Source: Pseudomonas sp. RIT409
GTDB lineage: Bacteria; Pseudomonadota; Gammaproteobacteria; Pseudomonadales; Pseudomonadaceae
NCBI RefSeq assembly: GCF_003052515.2
Contig: NZ_QARE02000008.1
Coordinates: 1 to 64,000 of the forward strand
Length of the DNA stretch: 64,000 nucleotides
Direction: 5' to 3'
Translations under genes and position numbers: made by a program
Notes under the pieces: model-generated
The model's database searches: none
What the model saw: only the letters and a program-made list of their open reading frames with translations
What the model was told of the DNA's origin: nothing
In this document: positions 16,085 through 25,146 of the stretch, in pieces
Numbering within the stretch: position 1 is the stretch's first letter
Layout: the number at the start of each line of letters is the position of its first letter

Positions 16085-17216
16085 GGGTAAACACCTTGTC
16101 AGTCAAGAAGCGCTCGCCGGCAAACACACCCAGTTCATCGGGCATGCTGGCGCCGAGAATCCAGGGCGCGATGCGCAGCGCGTGAGCGGCCGCCAGCGTC
16201 ACGCCGCTGTGACAAGTCACCACGAACGCGCCTGGCTGGGTGGGGGATTGCTGATAGATCGGAAAGCCATCCGGACTCATCACCCGCAGAGCACCCCAGG
16301 CCCGGATCAACCGGACGTCGCGCAGCAGCGGAAAGGTGGAGACGCCGCGTCGAGCGATCGTCGCCAAGACTTCGGTCGACGTCAGGTCGTCGAAACCGGC
16401 CTCTTCCATCGAGTCGCCCAACTGGACGGTGCCCTCGTCGGTCTGCCTGACGTTGATCGTGGGATAGTCGAGGAAGGGCCGGACCCGCTCGCTGATCAGC
16501 ACCTGCCCACGGTTGGGCGCCACCGGCGCATGCAGCCCCACTTGGCGGGCAAGGTGCGAATTGCCCAGCCCGGCGGCGAGTACGACTTTCCCCGCCACGT
16601 AGCGGCGCTCGCCTGCCGTCACGCGGAATTCCCCGGCCCCGTATTCGATTCTGCCGACCGCAACGTCACTGTGATAGCGAACGCCTCGCGTCTGCGCGGC
16701 TCCGTGCAGCGCACGCAGCAGTTTCAACGGGTTGACGTGGCCGTCCTGTGGGGTGTAACTGGCGCCGACGACCGCCGGCCCGATCAGCGGCAAGCGCGCT
16801 TTCAGTTCGGCGGCATCGAGCATTTCGAAGGGGTAGTCGCCCAGCGCGTCCTGCAGCGTTTGCAAACGCGCCTGCCGCTCGCTCAACTCCTCATCGCTGA
16901 AGCACATGTGAAAGCCGCCGGGTTGCTTGAGTTGGACATCCACACCACTGTCGGCCAGCAACGCGTCGGCAAGGCCCGGCCAACGAACCGCGGAGGAGCG
17001 GGTCCAGCGGGCGTAGTCGACGAGGTTGTGCCCCTTCCCTTGTACCCAGACCAGTCCGAAGTTGCCGCGCGACGCCCGAAAGGCCACGTCGCCCTGATCC
17101 AGCAACACCGTGTCGGCGCCTTTGAGCGCCAACCCGTACGCGACCGCGGTGCCCACCAGGCCACCGCCGATCACGACCACGTCAGACTGAATGACCTTGT
17201 TCGCGTGATGACTCAT
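16074..17216 (-). CDS. DAO-family FAD-dependent oxidoreductase (beta subunit, first copy)
   Basis: The 380-residue protein begins MSHHANKVIQSDVVVIGGGLVGTAVAYG, with a classic FAD Rossmann motif at about residues 14-28, and carries SRGNFGLVWVQGKGHNL after it, a PQDGHVNPLKL motif in the middle (typical of opine/glycine oxidase-like DAO proteins), and a C-terminal VTCHSGVTLAAAHA FAD-binding block. ATG at 17216 overlaps the permease stop by four bases and has GGAGAAGG upstream. The adjacency to the 2Fe-2S and BFD/FAD genes suggests this is the catalytic subunit of the heterotrimer that removes hydride from a C-N bond. The substrate is unknown; the transporter suggests a cationic or amino compound. 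Confidence 0.9.
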   Translation of the reverse strand: MSHHANKVIQSDVVVIGGGLVGTAVAYGLALKGADTVLLDQGDVAFRASRGNFGLVWVQGKGHNLVDYARWTRSSAVRWPGLADALLADSGVDVQLKQPGGFHMCFSDEELSERQARLQTLQDALGDYPFEMLDAAELKARLPLIGPAVVGASYTPQDGHVNPLKLLRALHGAAQTRGVRYHSDVAVGRIEYGAGEFRVTAGERRYVAGKVVLAAGLGNSHLARQVGLHAPVAPNRGQVLISERVRPFLDYPTINVRQTDEGTVQLGDSMEEAGFDDLTSTEVLATIARRGVSTFPLLRDVRLIRAWGALRVMSPDGFPIYQQSPTQPGAFVVTCHSGVTLAAAHALRIAPWILGASMPDELGVFAGERFLTDKVFTHAH

Positions 17217-18010
17217 TTGCCTTCTCCGATCAAAACCCGATCCAGGCCCACCAGCCGATCGAGGACCAGCATCAACAACAGGGTGCCGACGATCAGCACC
17301 GTGGAGACAGCGGTGATCAGCGGGTCGATGGTCTGGGAAATCTGGTTGTACATCGCCACAGGTAAGGTCGTGGTGCCTGGTGTCGCGACGAACACCGTCA
17401 TGGTCAGTTCGTCGAAACTCTGAATGAACGCAAGCATCCAGCCACCCACCACCCCGGTACGGATGCGCGGGAAGATCACCCGGTAGAAGGCTGTCCAACG
17501 GCTGGCACCCAGCGACAGCGCGGCCCTTTCGATGTCACGTTCAAGGCCGATGGTGGAAGCCAGGGTCAGGCGCAGAGCGTAAGGCAGCACGACCACCACA
17601 TGGGTGAACGCCAGGGCCCAGAACGAGCCGCCGATCTGCGCCAGGGAAAAAAACCGCAGAAAAGCGATGCCCAGCACCACCGAGGGGATCATCAGGGGCG
17701 AAAGCAGGAAGCCGGTCACCGCGCCGCGCCCGGGAAAGTCATAACGACTGATCGCCAATGCGGCTGGAATCGCCAAAAGGGCTGCAAGGGTCGCCGACAC
17801 CAGCCCCAGTTTGATCGAGAGCACGAAGGCGTCGATCATTTCCTGGTTCTCCCACAACGCCTTGAACCAGCGCAGCGAAAGGCCATCCGTGGGAAGTGAC
17901 AGGTAGCCTTTGCTGGTGAAGGCCATCGCCATCACCACCACCAGAGGCGCCACAATGAATGTCACGAACGCGACATGGAACAGCAGGGAAAAACATCCGT
18001 TCTTGTGCAT
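17213..18010 (-). CDS. ABC transporter permease, PotC type
   Basis: The 265-residue inner-membrane protein has about six membrane helices and the permease EAA-type loop ERAALSLGASRWTAFYRVIFPRI near residues 165-187. It is of the PotC/spermidine-putrescine type (MAMAFTSKGYLSLPTDGLSLRWF opening, DELTMTVFVATPGTTTLPV near the end). The ATG at 18010 lies six bases after the stop of the other permease. It pairs with the PotB-type permease at 18016, the ATPase at 18875 and the binding protein at 20023. Substrate: probably a small amine, opine or amino-acid derivative (inference). Confidence 0.92.
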   Translation of the reverse strand: MHKNGCFSLLFHVAFVTFIVAPLVVVMAMAFTSKGYLSLPTDGLSLRWFKALWENQEMIDAFVLSIKLGLVSATLAALLAIPAALAISRYDFPGRGAVTGFLLSPLMIPSVVLGIAFLRFFSLAQIGGSFWALAFTHVVVVLPYALRLTLASTIGLERDIERAALSLGASRWTAFYRVIFPRIRTGVVGGWMLAFIQSFDELTMTVFVATPGTTTLPVAMYNQISQTIDPLITAVSTVLIVGTLLLMLVLDRLVGLDRVLIGEGK

Positions 18011-18015
18011 GGCGT

Positions 18016-18888
18016 CTACTCGAATACGTGCTTGAAGCGGCGCTCGGCCAGCTTGCTGCATCCCAGGATGATCACCAGGTTGGCCACCAGAAGCAGCATG
18101 GCGATCGCAGCGCCCAGGGGCCAATTGAGGGTGCCCAGAAATTCGTCGTAGGCTGCCGTGGCGACCACCTTCAAGCGCCTGCCGCCGATGATCGCGGGGG
18201 TGGCGAATGCCGAGGCCGCCAGTGCGAAGACAATGATCGAGCCTGACAGCACCCCCGGCATGATTTGCGGCAAGATGATGCGGCGGAACACGGTCAGCCG
18301 CGAGGCGCCCAGCGACAGCCCGGCCCATTCAACCTGAACGTCCAGCCGCTGCAGGGTTGCCCACACGGCAATGACCATGAACGGCACCAGAACGTGGGTC
18401 AGCGCGATGATCACGCCCATCTGGGTGAAGAGCATCTTCACTGGTTGATCAGTAATGCCCAGGGCCTGCAGGGCGTCGTTGATCAAGCCGTTGTTGCCCA
18501 GCAGGATGGCCCAGCCCAGGGTGCGCACCACCACCGAAATCAACAACGGCCCCAACACCACCAGCAGAAACAGTGAACGCCAGCGCGGCGCCATGCGCGC
18601 GATAATGATGGTCTCCGGAATGCCCAGCAGGACGCACAGCACCGTGACCGCCAACGCCATGCTTCCCGTGCGCAGGAAGATGTCGTGGAAATAGTCGTCC
18701 TTGAACACCTCCAGGTAATTGCCCAGGCTGTAGGCGGGCATCACGCCGCCGGTGTCGCTGAACAGGTTGAAGGACAGCACCGCGGTCAGCAGCAACGGTG
18801 CCAGCAGCAGCACGATGAACACCAGCAGCGCCGGGCCACTGAGCATCCACGGCGCGGCACCGATACGTTCCGCGTCATACCTGGCCAT
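18016..18888 (-). CDS. ABC transporter permease, PotB type
   Basis: The 290-residue protein begins MARYDAERIGAAPWMLSGPALLVFIVLLLAPLLL and has six hydrophobic segments plus the EAA loop VEWAGLSLGASRLTVFRRIILPQI near residue 205. It belongs to the PotB-like permeases of polyamine-type importers. ATG at 18888 has GGGAGG six bases upstream and overlaps the ATPase gene by 14 bp. Its partner permease follows directly. Confidence 0.92.
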   Translation of the reverse strand: MARYDAERIGAAPWMLSGPALLVFIVLLLAPLLLTAVLSFNLFSDTGGVMPAYSLGNYLEVFKDDYFHDIFLRTGSMALAVTVLCVLLGIPETIIIARMAPRWRSLFLLVVLGPLLISVVVRTLGWAILLGNNGLINDALQALGITDQPVKMLFTQMGVIIALTHVLVPFMVIAVWATLQRLDVQVEWAGLSLGASRLTVFRRIILPQIMPGVLSGSIIVFALAASAFATPAIIGGRRLKVVATAAYDEFLGTLNWPLGAAIAMLLLVANLVIILGCSKLAERRFKHVFE

Positions 18889-19948
18889 GGGCAACCTCCC
18901 GGTCCAGCAGTCGCAGGTCATCATCCGACCAGTCCAGGCTGACGTCACTGCCCTCCTCCGGCGGCGGGCCGCCCAGGTTGGGCTGAGTCATGTGGACCAG
19001 GCCCAGGCGGCTTTCCACGGCAATCAGCCAGAGGTTGCCGAGGAACACCCGCAGGCGGATGCGGCCCTCCAGGCGCCCGCTTCCCAGCGGCACCAGACGG
19101 ATTTTTTCCGGGCGGATATACACGTTCACCTCGTTGCCCAGCGCTCGGTCTTCGTGAGGGACGTGCAGCAGCGTGTCCTGCACTTGCACATGACAGCAGC
19201 GGGCATTGCGCAATTGCACCGCGCCGGGGAAGGCGTTGGTCTTGCCCAGGAAAGCCGAAGCGAAGGGTGAGTGCGGTCGCTCGTAGGCTTCGAACGGGGT
19301 ATCGATCTGTACGATCCGCCCCTTCTGCATGACCGCGATCCGGTCGCTCATGGTCATGGCTTCGACCTGATCATGGGTCACCAATATCGTGGTGATGCCC
19401 AGATCGCGCTGGATCGCCCGAAGCTCGATGTGCATTTCCTCGCGGAGTTTGGCATCCAGGTTCGACATCGGCTCATCGAGCAACAGCAGATTGGGCCTAA
19501 TCGCCAGGGCCCTTGCGATCGCCACGCGCTGACGCTGGCCGCCCGACAACGCCTTGGGATAACGCTCACCCAACCCGCCGAGACGCACCAGCTCGAGTGC
19601 CTCGGTGATGCGCGTCTTGCGCTCGGCCTTGCCGACGCCTCGCATTTCCAGACCGAAGCTGATGTTCTGCGCCACGGTCATGTGGGGAAACAGCGCGTAA
19701 CTCTGAAACACGATACCGAGCCCGCGCTGCTCGGGACGCACGTGAGTGATGTCGCGCCCCTCGAGCACAATTCGCCCCTCGGTGGGCTGGACGAAACCGG
19801 CAATCGATTGCAAGGTCGTGGTCTTGCCGCAACCGGAGGGGCCCAGCAACGAGATGAACTCGCCTTTCCGGACGTCGAGGTTCAAGCCGTCAATCGCCTT
19901 GAAGTTGCCGTAGGTTTTGACGATGCCTTCCAGTGTGAGAAATGCCAT
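18875..19948 (-). CDS. ABC transporter ATPase, PotA type
   Basis: The 357-residue ATPase has Walker A GPSGCGKTT (about 36-44), the signature LSGGQRQRVAIARALA, Walker B LLLLDEPMSNLDAKLR and the H-loop VTHDQ. The C-terminal 110 residues form a TOBE-type regulatory domain (IRPEKIRLVPLG). It energises the two permeases encoded directly downstream and is closest in style to PotA/FbpC ATPases. Confidence 0.93.
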   Translation of the reverse strand: MAFLTLEGIVKTYGNFKAIDGLNLDVRKGEFISLLGPSGCGKTTTLQSIAGFVQPTEGRIVLEGRDITHVRPEQRGLGIVFQSYALFPHMTVAQNISFGLEMRGVGKAERKTRITEALELVRLGGLGERYPKALSGGQRQRVAIARALAIRPNLLLLDEPMSNLDAKLREEMHIELRAIQRDLGITTILVTHDQVEAMTMSDRIAVMQKGRIVQIDTPFEAYERPHSPFASAFLGKTNAFPGAVQLRNARCCHVQVQDTLLHVPHEDRALGNEVNVYIRPEKIRLVPLGSGRLEGRIRLRVFLGNLWLIAVESRLGLVHMTQPNLGGPPPEEGSDVSLDWSDDDLRLLDREVAHGQV

Positions 19949-20022
19949 GGGCGTACCGCAGGCGAACCTGCGCCTCCAGAAAAGGGTTCAGGAAGAAACG
20001 GGAGATCGCTGGGGCAGCGAAC

Positions 20023-21096
20023 TCAGCGCTCGACGGTACGGTTCCAGCGCGTGGTCCATTCGGCCCGCTGCTGGTTGATGGTGTCCCAGTCCACTTTGAT
20101 CAGAGCGTTGACCTTCTCCGGTCCGTACGGCATGCGAGCAGCGACCTCCGGCGACAACTGCACCGTCTGGTTGACCGGCGCGAAGCCGTTGGCCTTGGCC
20201 TGAATCGCCTGGACTTCGGGCGACAGCACGTACTGGATGAACGCCTGGGCCAGTTCGGACTGGCTGTTCGGCGTGATACTGCACGCGGCGACTTGAAGCG
20301 CGATGCCGCCCTCCTTCGGGTAGATGAACTTCAACGGAAAGCCGGTGCCCTGCAGGGCGACCGCCCGACCACTGCCATACACGGCCATGACGATATCGCC
20401 GTTCTGCATCATGCCGTCCATCTCGCCGGGCGCGGAGACCCAAGCCAGCACGTTCGGCCCGATCTCATCCTTCAACGCCTTGAAGCCAGGGTCGATATTC
20501 TTCTCGCCGCCGCCGCGCAGGCGCGCCATCTCCACCAGCGTATGCAGGCCATAGGTGTTGGTTACCGGCGGCATGCCCAGCAGTTGCTTGTAGCGAGGAT
20601 CGGTCAGGTTCTCCCACGAATCGGGGGCCGCCCAGCCGCGCTTCTTGAACGCCTCCTCGTTGTAGCCGATACCGGTGGCGACAACGCCAATGCCCGTCGC
20701 TTCGGGGCTCAGCCGTGCCAGGGGATACAGGTCGTTGTAGACCGGCGCGCTGGTGAGCTTTTCACACAGGCCCATCTGCAACGCCTGGTACATCGGACCG
20801 TCGTCCATCATGGCCACGTTGATCTGCTGACGCCCCTTCTGTGCTTGCAGCTTGGCCAACGTTTCCGTCGAATTGCCCGCCACGTAGACCACCTTGACGT
20901 TGTGCTGCTTTTCGAAGGCGGGAATGACCTGGGTCTTGTACATCTGCTCGGTGGAGCCACCCACGCCGGCCACATAGAGCGTGGTCTCGGCGAACGCAGG
21001 CGCAGCCATCGAAGCGGTAAGCGCCAGCGCGGCGGCGAAGGTCAGGGTCGGTAGCGGGCGAGGACGTGCAGCGGGGAACGAATTGAGGCTATTCAC
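20023..21096 (-). CDS. Periplasmic substrate-binding protein of polyamine-type ABC transporter
   Basis: The 357-residue protein has a cleavable signal (hydrophobic segment LPTLTFAAALALTASM, probable cleavage after APAFA at about residue 36) followed by an extracellular solute-binding fold of the PotD/FbpA class (ETTLYVAGVGGSTEQMYKTQVIPAFEKQHNVKVVYV). It is the first gene of the operon and is divergent from the LysR gene at 21316, from which it is likely regulated. A 74-bp gap to the ATPase gene is the largest in the operon. The ligand is unknown. Confidence 0.9.
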   Translation of the reverse strand: MNSLNSFPAARPRPLPTLTFAAALALTASMAAPAFAETTLYVAGVGGSTEQMYKTQVIPAFEKQHNVKVVYVAGNSTETLAKLQAQKGRQQINVAMMDDGPMYQALQMGLCEKLTSAPVYNDLYPLARLSPEATGIGVVATGIGYNEEAFKKRGWAAPDSWENLTDPRYKQLLGMPPVTNTYGLHTLVEMARLRGGGEKNIDPGFKALKDEIGPNVLAWVSAPGEMDGMMQNGDIVMAVYGSGRAVALQGTGFPLKFIYPKEGGIALQVAACSITPNSQSELAQAFIQYVLSPEVQAIQAKANGFAPVNQTVQLSPEVAARMPYGPEKVNALIKVDWDTINQQRAEWTTRWNRTVER

Positions 21097-21257
21097 AGAC
21101 TATCTCCGAAGTGCGTGGGGCAGATCGAACAATGCGTCAGTCGCTTCAGGGGGCCGAAGCTGTGCATGCACGGCGCATGCTCCCCGCCAATCCATCGCGG
21201 GGCGGCGCATCTTCATGTGCGCTATGGGTTGCGGGTTCGAGTATTGCGACAGCCTCT

Positions 21258-21306
21258 CCATATGGTCAAATACGGATATCCGGGCGAGTTATTCATATTT
21301 GATATG
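21258..21306. promoter_or_regulatory. Candidate LysR operator region between binding protein and lysR genes
   Basis: Two palindromes occur in the AT-rich part of the divergent promoter: CCATATGG (21258-21265) and CATAT-TTG-ATATG (21294-21306), 36 bases apart start to start. This paired-site layout suits a LysR-type regulator. Binding is inferred. Confidence 0.4.
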
Positions 21307-21315
21307 GGAGACAGC

Positions 21316-22227
21316 ATGAACCTGAGGCAGATCGAAGCGTTCCGCAGCGTCATGAGGCTGGGTTCCATGACAGCGGCGGCGGAGGTCCTGTACACCTCCC
21401 AACCCAATGTCAGCCGCCTGATTTCGCAACTGGAAATCAGCGCGGGCCTGACCCTGTTCAAACGTGCAGGCGTGCGCCTGATCCCCACTCAAGAGGGCCA
21501 GGCCTTTTTCCATGAAGTCGAGCGGGCGTATGTGGGACTGGATTCGCTCAAGCTGTCTGCGAAAAACATTCGCAATCTGGGCACCGGGCGTCTGCGTGTA
21601 GCGGCCGTTCCCTCCACCGGGCTGAGCGTCATCCCTCGCGTGCTGAAATCCTTCACCGACTCGCGCCCCGAACTCACCGTTTCGCTGCACGTCAACTCAT
21701 CCCAGACAGTGGAGCAATGGGTCAAATCCCAGTTCTGCGACATCGGCATCGTGGTTCACCCCGGAGACGGCGGCAGCCAACAGGCCGAACTGCTGGCAAG
21801 GATCCCGGCCGTGTGCGTGGTGCCCGCGGCGCACCGCCTGGCGAGCCAGCCCCACATCACCTTTTCCGACCTCGAGGGCGAAACCTTCGTCTCGCTCTGC
21901 CATGGCGACGGGACGCGATCGTTGGTCGACGAATTGTTCGACGAGGCCCGAGTGGAACGGGTCATGGCCGTGGAAGCGCAGTACAGCGCCATCAACTGTG
22001 AAATGGTCGCGCTGGGCATGGGCGTCACCCTCGCCCACCCGCTGGTGGCTGAGGACTACCGGCACCGGGAAATCGCGATCCTGCCCTTCAAACCGGACAT
22101 CCTCTTCCCCACCTACGTGATCTGGCCAGCGGCGCACGCCAGGACGCGTCTCGCGGAAGAATTTGTCGAGACGTTGAAGGCGTTCTACGAAGGGGTTTCG
22201 CAACACTATCCATTGGGTAACGCCTGA
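21316..22227 (+). CDS. LysR-family regulator, OccR/NocR-like
   Basis: The 303-residue protein has an N-terminal winged helix-turn-helix (MNLRQIEAFRSVMRLGSMTAAAEVLYTSQPNVSRLISQLE) and a LysR effector domain. The opening MNLRQIEAFR and the IPTQEG and FxxVERAYVGLDSL motifs resemble OccR/NocR, the octopine and nopaline catabolism regulators. I chose ATG at 21316, preceded by GGGAG; an in-frame ATG lies four codons upstream. It faces the nine-gene uptake and oxidation operon and is its likely activator. Effector unknown; similarity to opine regulators is suggestive, not proof. Confidence 0.88.
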   Translation: MNLRQIEAFRSVMRLGSMTAAAEVLYTSQPNVSRLISQLEISAGLTLFKRAGVRLIPTQEGQAFFHEVERAYVGLDSLKLSAKNIRNLGTGRLRVAAVPSTGLSVIPRVLKSFTDSRPELTVSLHVNSSQTVEQWVKSQFCDIGIVVHPGDGGSQQAELLARIPAVCVVPAAHRLASQPHITFSDLEGETFVSLCHGDGTRSLVDELFDEARVERVMAVEAQYSAINCEMVALGMGVTLAHPLVAEDYRHREIAILPFKPDILFPTYVIWPAAHARTRLAEEFVETLKAFYEGVSQHYPLGNA

Positions 22228-22453
22228 CTCACGGTGCTTCCTCGGCCGTCCCAGGCTTCGATCACCTGCCAGCGCTGCGATAACGCCGACACGCCCGTGC
22301 GCGATGATGAAATCGCCCTGGCGGCTCTCAGTAGCGCGGCTCGGTCAAGCAACGCTATTCCTCTGTCCAAAAGCTGTGGGTGCGGTCTCACCCGTTTTCA
22401 CCGCACCCCGAGCCCTTGCCCTCTCGCCGCTTTCCGACGCAAGGGACCCCTGC

Positions 22454-23212
22454 TCACGCCCCGGCGGGAACGCTCATGCCGCCATCGGCCATGACCACAG
22501 ACCCCACGATATAAGAAGCCCGATCGGAGGCGAGAAAAGCGACCACCTCGGCGATTTCCTCGGGTTGCGCGGCGCGCTTGATGGGCGTTTTTTCCCCATG
22601 CCGGGCAAGGAAATCCGGACCGTCCTCGACCACATCGTTGAGGATATTGGTGACCACGTCTCCCGACCCGACCGCGTTGACCCGTATGCCATGGTCGATG
22701 GCCTCCAACGCGAGCGCTCGGGTGAGCTGCGCCAACGCGCCCTTGGACGCGGCGTAGGCCGCGATCGTCGGGAACGCCTGATAAGCCGCGTAGGATGCGA
22801 CGTTGACGATAGCGCCCTTGCGATTCGGGATCATGGCGTGGACGGCTTCACGAGCATGAAGAAACGCAGCGGTGACGTTGACCGCCTGGATGCGCTCCCA
22901 GTCATCGCGCGTCATGTCCACTACCCGCTTATTGATGATGATCCCAGCGTTGTTGACCAGTATTTCCAGACGCCCGAAATGAGCGATCGCCGTTGCCACT
23001 GCCTTCTGCGCAGCGCCATCGAGGGAGATGTCCGCAACCAGCGGTATGAGGCCAGGCCTGGCCAATGCTTCGACCATTGGGTTTTTGTCTTCGGCCACTA
23101 CCCTGGCGCCACGTTCATGCAGCATCAGCGCCACGGCGCGACCGATTCCGCTCGCTGCACCGGTGACCAGAACCACTTGGTCTTCAAACTCACCACGCTT
23201 ATCAGCAGCCAT
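22454..23212 (-). CDS. SDR-family oxidoreductase
   Basis: The 252-residue classical short-chain dehydrogenase has the glycine motif VTGAASGIGRAVAL, NNAG near residue 90, the catalytic Ser in NVASYAAYQ, YAASK (Tyr/Lys pair) and a C-terminal SYIVGSVVMADGGMSV. NAD(P)-dependent alcohol oxidation or ketone reduction is expected; the substrate is unknown. ATG at 23212 has AGGAG six bases upstream; an earlier ATG two codons upstream overlaps that site. It is divergent from an AraC-family regulator, which probably controls it. Confidence 0.88.
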   Translation of the reverse strand: MAADKRGEFEDQVVLVTGAASGIGRAVALMLHERGARVVAEDKNPMVEALARPGLIPLVADISLDGAAQKAVATAIAHFGRLEILVNNAGIIINKRVVDMTRDDWERIQAVNVTAAFLHAREAVHAMIPNRKGAIVNVASYAAYQAFPTIAAYAASKGALAQLTRALALEAIDHGIRVNAVGSGDVVTNILNDVVEDGPDFLARHGEKTPIKRAAQPEEIAEVVAFLASDRASYIVGSVVMADGGMSVPAGA

Positions 23213-23287
23213 AATCATCTCCTGTTAGAGGCCCAGCAGCGGGTTGCCACTGTCGACAGGCGCACTTTCTTCCCTTCTCCACCTCGC

Positions 23288-23309
23288 GTCTGGCGCGGTT
23301 TTGCCAGAC
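23288..23309. promoter_or_regulatory. Inverted repeat in the SDR/araC divergent promoter
   Basis: GTCTGGC-GCGGTTTT-GCCAGAC has perfect 7-bp arms, about midway between the two divergent starts. It could be an operator for the AraC-family protein or a transcript hairpin; no T-run follows on either strand at useful distance. Confidence 0.4.
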
Positions 23310-23380
23310 TGTCGCGATTTTGCTTTTTATCGCTCGCTCCCGTTACGCTGCTCCTTCATTCGTGGCTACGGAAGCACCCT

Positions 23381-24313
23381 ATGAACACGCGCAGGCAGCG
23401 TCCGAGCTCGAGTCCTCCTGAGCGAGTGCCGGCCCACCAAGTGCCCGACTATTTTCCCGCCTCCGTTCACCTGCCGATCGGCCAAAGCGTGAGCCCGCAG
23501 GTGCAGGTGCAACTGTTCAGGCACTTGAGCACCCGTCAGAGTCTGACGGTGCCTGCTGTCGCAGAACCCCTGCTGGTGCTGGTCCTTTCAGGGACGGCGG
23601 TCGTCGAAGAGCGCGTCGGCAATGAACCATGGACTGCCAACGCGGTGGCCGCTGACGACTTTTTCCTCACCATGTCGCCCGTTCCCTATGAAATGCGTTG
23701 GCAGACCGGCAGTGCAGAGGGCTTTGAAGTGATCCATCTCTATCTCGGTCAGGACCTGCTGGAACTCGCCGCGCGAGACCTGGGCGCGAGTCATGGCAGG
23801 GCGACGAAGCTGCGGGAGGTATCGGGCGAACGAGATCCGGAAGTGTCCAGATGTGTGACGAGCATCCATCGCGAAATGACCTCCGCCAGGCCCGCCAGCG
23901 GGCTGTATCTGCACAGTGTCGCCCAAGCCTTGGCGGTCCACCTCGTCCGCCGTTACCGGACCACGGACCAGCCGCTCGACCCCACGAACGCTTTGCCGGC
24001 CTACAAGCTCCACAGAGCGGTCGCGACAATGCAAGCGGGTTTGGACAGCGCATTCAGCCTGGACAGGTTGGCCACGGAAGCCGGCATGAGTGTTTCTCAC
24101 TTCAGCCGCATGTTCAGCAAGGCAACCGGCCAAAGCCCTTCCCGGTATTTCATCCATTTGCGGATGGACGCGGCGCGCCAGCAACTCCTGGCATCCGACC
24201 TGAGCATCCTCGACATTGCACTCAACGTCGGCTACGCCAGCCCGAGCCACTTTGCGCAAGTGTTCAAACGCCACACCGGCCTCACGCCGCGTGAATACCG
24301 CCAGGGCGTCTAG
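23381..24313 (+). CDS. AraC-family transcriptional regulator
   Basis: The 310-residue protein has an N-terminal cupin-like AraC ligand region (HLPIGQSVSPQVQVQLFRHLSTR, then VLVLSGTAVVEERVG) and a C-terminal AraC/XylS double helix-turn-helix (about 215-308: FSLDRLATEAGMSVSHFSRMFSKATGQSPSRYFIHLRMDAARQ, then ILDIALNVGYASPSHFAQVFKRHTGLTPREYR). The open frame extends hundreds of codons upstream across the antisense of the SDR gene, which is spurious; ATG at 23381 follows GGAAG seven bases upstream. It is divergent from the SDR gene. Confidence 0.88.
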   Translation: MNTRRQRPSSSPPERVPAHQVPDYFPASVHLPIGQSVSPQVQVQLFRHLSTRQSLTVPAVAEPLLVLVLSGTAVVEERVGNEPWTANAVAADDFFLTMSPVPYEMRWQTGSAEGFEVIHLYLGQDLLELAARDLGASHGRATKLREVSGERDPEVSRCVTSIHREMTSARPASGLYLHSVAQALAVHLVRRYRTTDQPLDPTNALPAYKLHRAVATMQAGLDSAFSLDRLATEAGMSVSHFSRMFSKATGQSPSRYFIHLRMDAARQQLLASDLSILDIALNVGYASPSHFAQVFKRHTGLTPREYRQGV

Positions 24314-24420
24314 GTTCAGTGCGGTGAGTGGGTCAGCCGACGTCTCCCTCCAACGCCATGGGCCGTCCAGAGGGCCGTCATCACAGCGACACTGCCGGCC
24401 ATCGCTCCGGCCTGTCGTTC

Positions 24421-25146
24421 CTAGTTCTCGATCTCTCCGTGACGAATCGCCATGCTGACGGCTTGTGCTGTCGTCTTGACGCCCAGTCGGCGCCGAGCCG
24501 AACGCAAGTGGTTCTCTACCGTCCGATCCGACAAGCCGAGCGTCACGGCAATGTCCGCTTGCCGCCGCCCTGCGGCAATCCAGGCCAACACTTCACGCTC
24601 TCGTCGCGTAAGGCTTGTGACGAAGTCTCCGACGGGGGCTTCCAGTATTCGTCGTGCAGAGAAAAAGGCGGAGGTGGCCACGCTCGTCAAACCCAGGCGC
24701 ACTTGCGCCGACCCGACCACTCGCTCACCCCCCAGACTCATCGCACCCTCCAGGCCCTGCGGGCCGAATACGGGAACTTGAAGCCCTTGAACGCCTGGGC
24801 CGGATGGGGAACGGATCAACTGATAGCGTGCGTCTGCCGGGCTTTGGCGGTGCGCCTTTTTCCAGAAGAACGCCTCACGCGTATTCAACATGTGGCGGCT
24901 GACAGGGCAACGGCGGATATAGGTCGCAGCATCAACAGGCTGATCGTCGTCGAACCAGTCCCCTTCGACCCAGTAGATGCGCTCGATCACTTCTTCACCG
25001 GTTGAGGAGGCGGAAAACAGCACGAAGCGGTCGTAGCCATACGGTTGCGCGAAGCCCCGGACCGCCTTTTGAATCGTCTCCAGGTTGCGCGCCGCTTCGA
25101 TCTCGAGTGCAGCGCGCATCGCGGCATCAGCCAGTCCGCCAGTCAC
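24421..25146 (-). CDS. LuxR-family regulator with autoinducer-binding-type domain (LuxR solo)
   Basis: The 241-residue protein has an N-terminal region of the autoinducer-binding type ([12 protein letters not shown] near residues 36-47, then [21 protein letters not shown] and TREAFFWKK) and a C-terminal LuxR helix-turn-helix ([52 protein letters not shown]). No luxI-type synthase is in the window, so it would be a solo receptor. GTG at 25146 overlaps the hchA stop (GTGA), indicating translational coupling; an ATG at codon 10 is an alternative start. Confidence 0.85.
   Translation of the reverse strand: MTGGLADAAMRAALEIEAARNLETIQKAVRGFAQPYGYDRFVLFSASSTGEEVIERIYWVEGDWFDDDQPVDAATYIRRCPVSRHMLNTREAFFWKKAHRQSPADARYQLIRSPSGPGVQGLQVPVFGPQGLEGAMSLGGERVVGSAQVRLGLTSVATSAFFSARRILEAPVGDFVTSLTRREREVLAWIAAGRRQADIAVTLGLSDRTVENHLRSARRRLGVKTTAQAVSMAIRHGEIEN

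Noticed and set aside
12824..17216. Hydrogen cyanide synthase (hcnABC) assignment
   Set aside because: Two DAO genes, RidA and a dedicated ABC transporter do not occur in hcnABC operons; similarity is at family level.
22304..23380. Long N-terminal extension of the AraC-family frame
   Set aside because: It runs antisense through the SDR gene; the ATG at 23381 with GGAAG explains the regulator.
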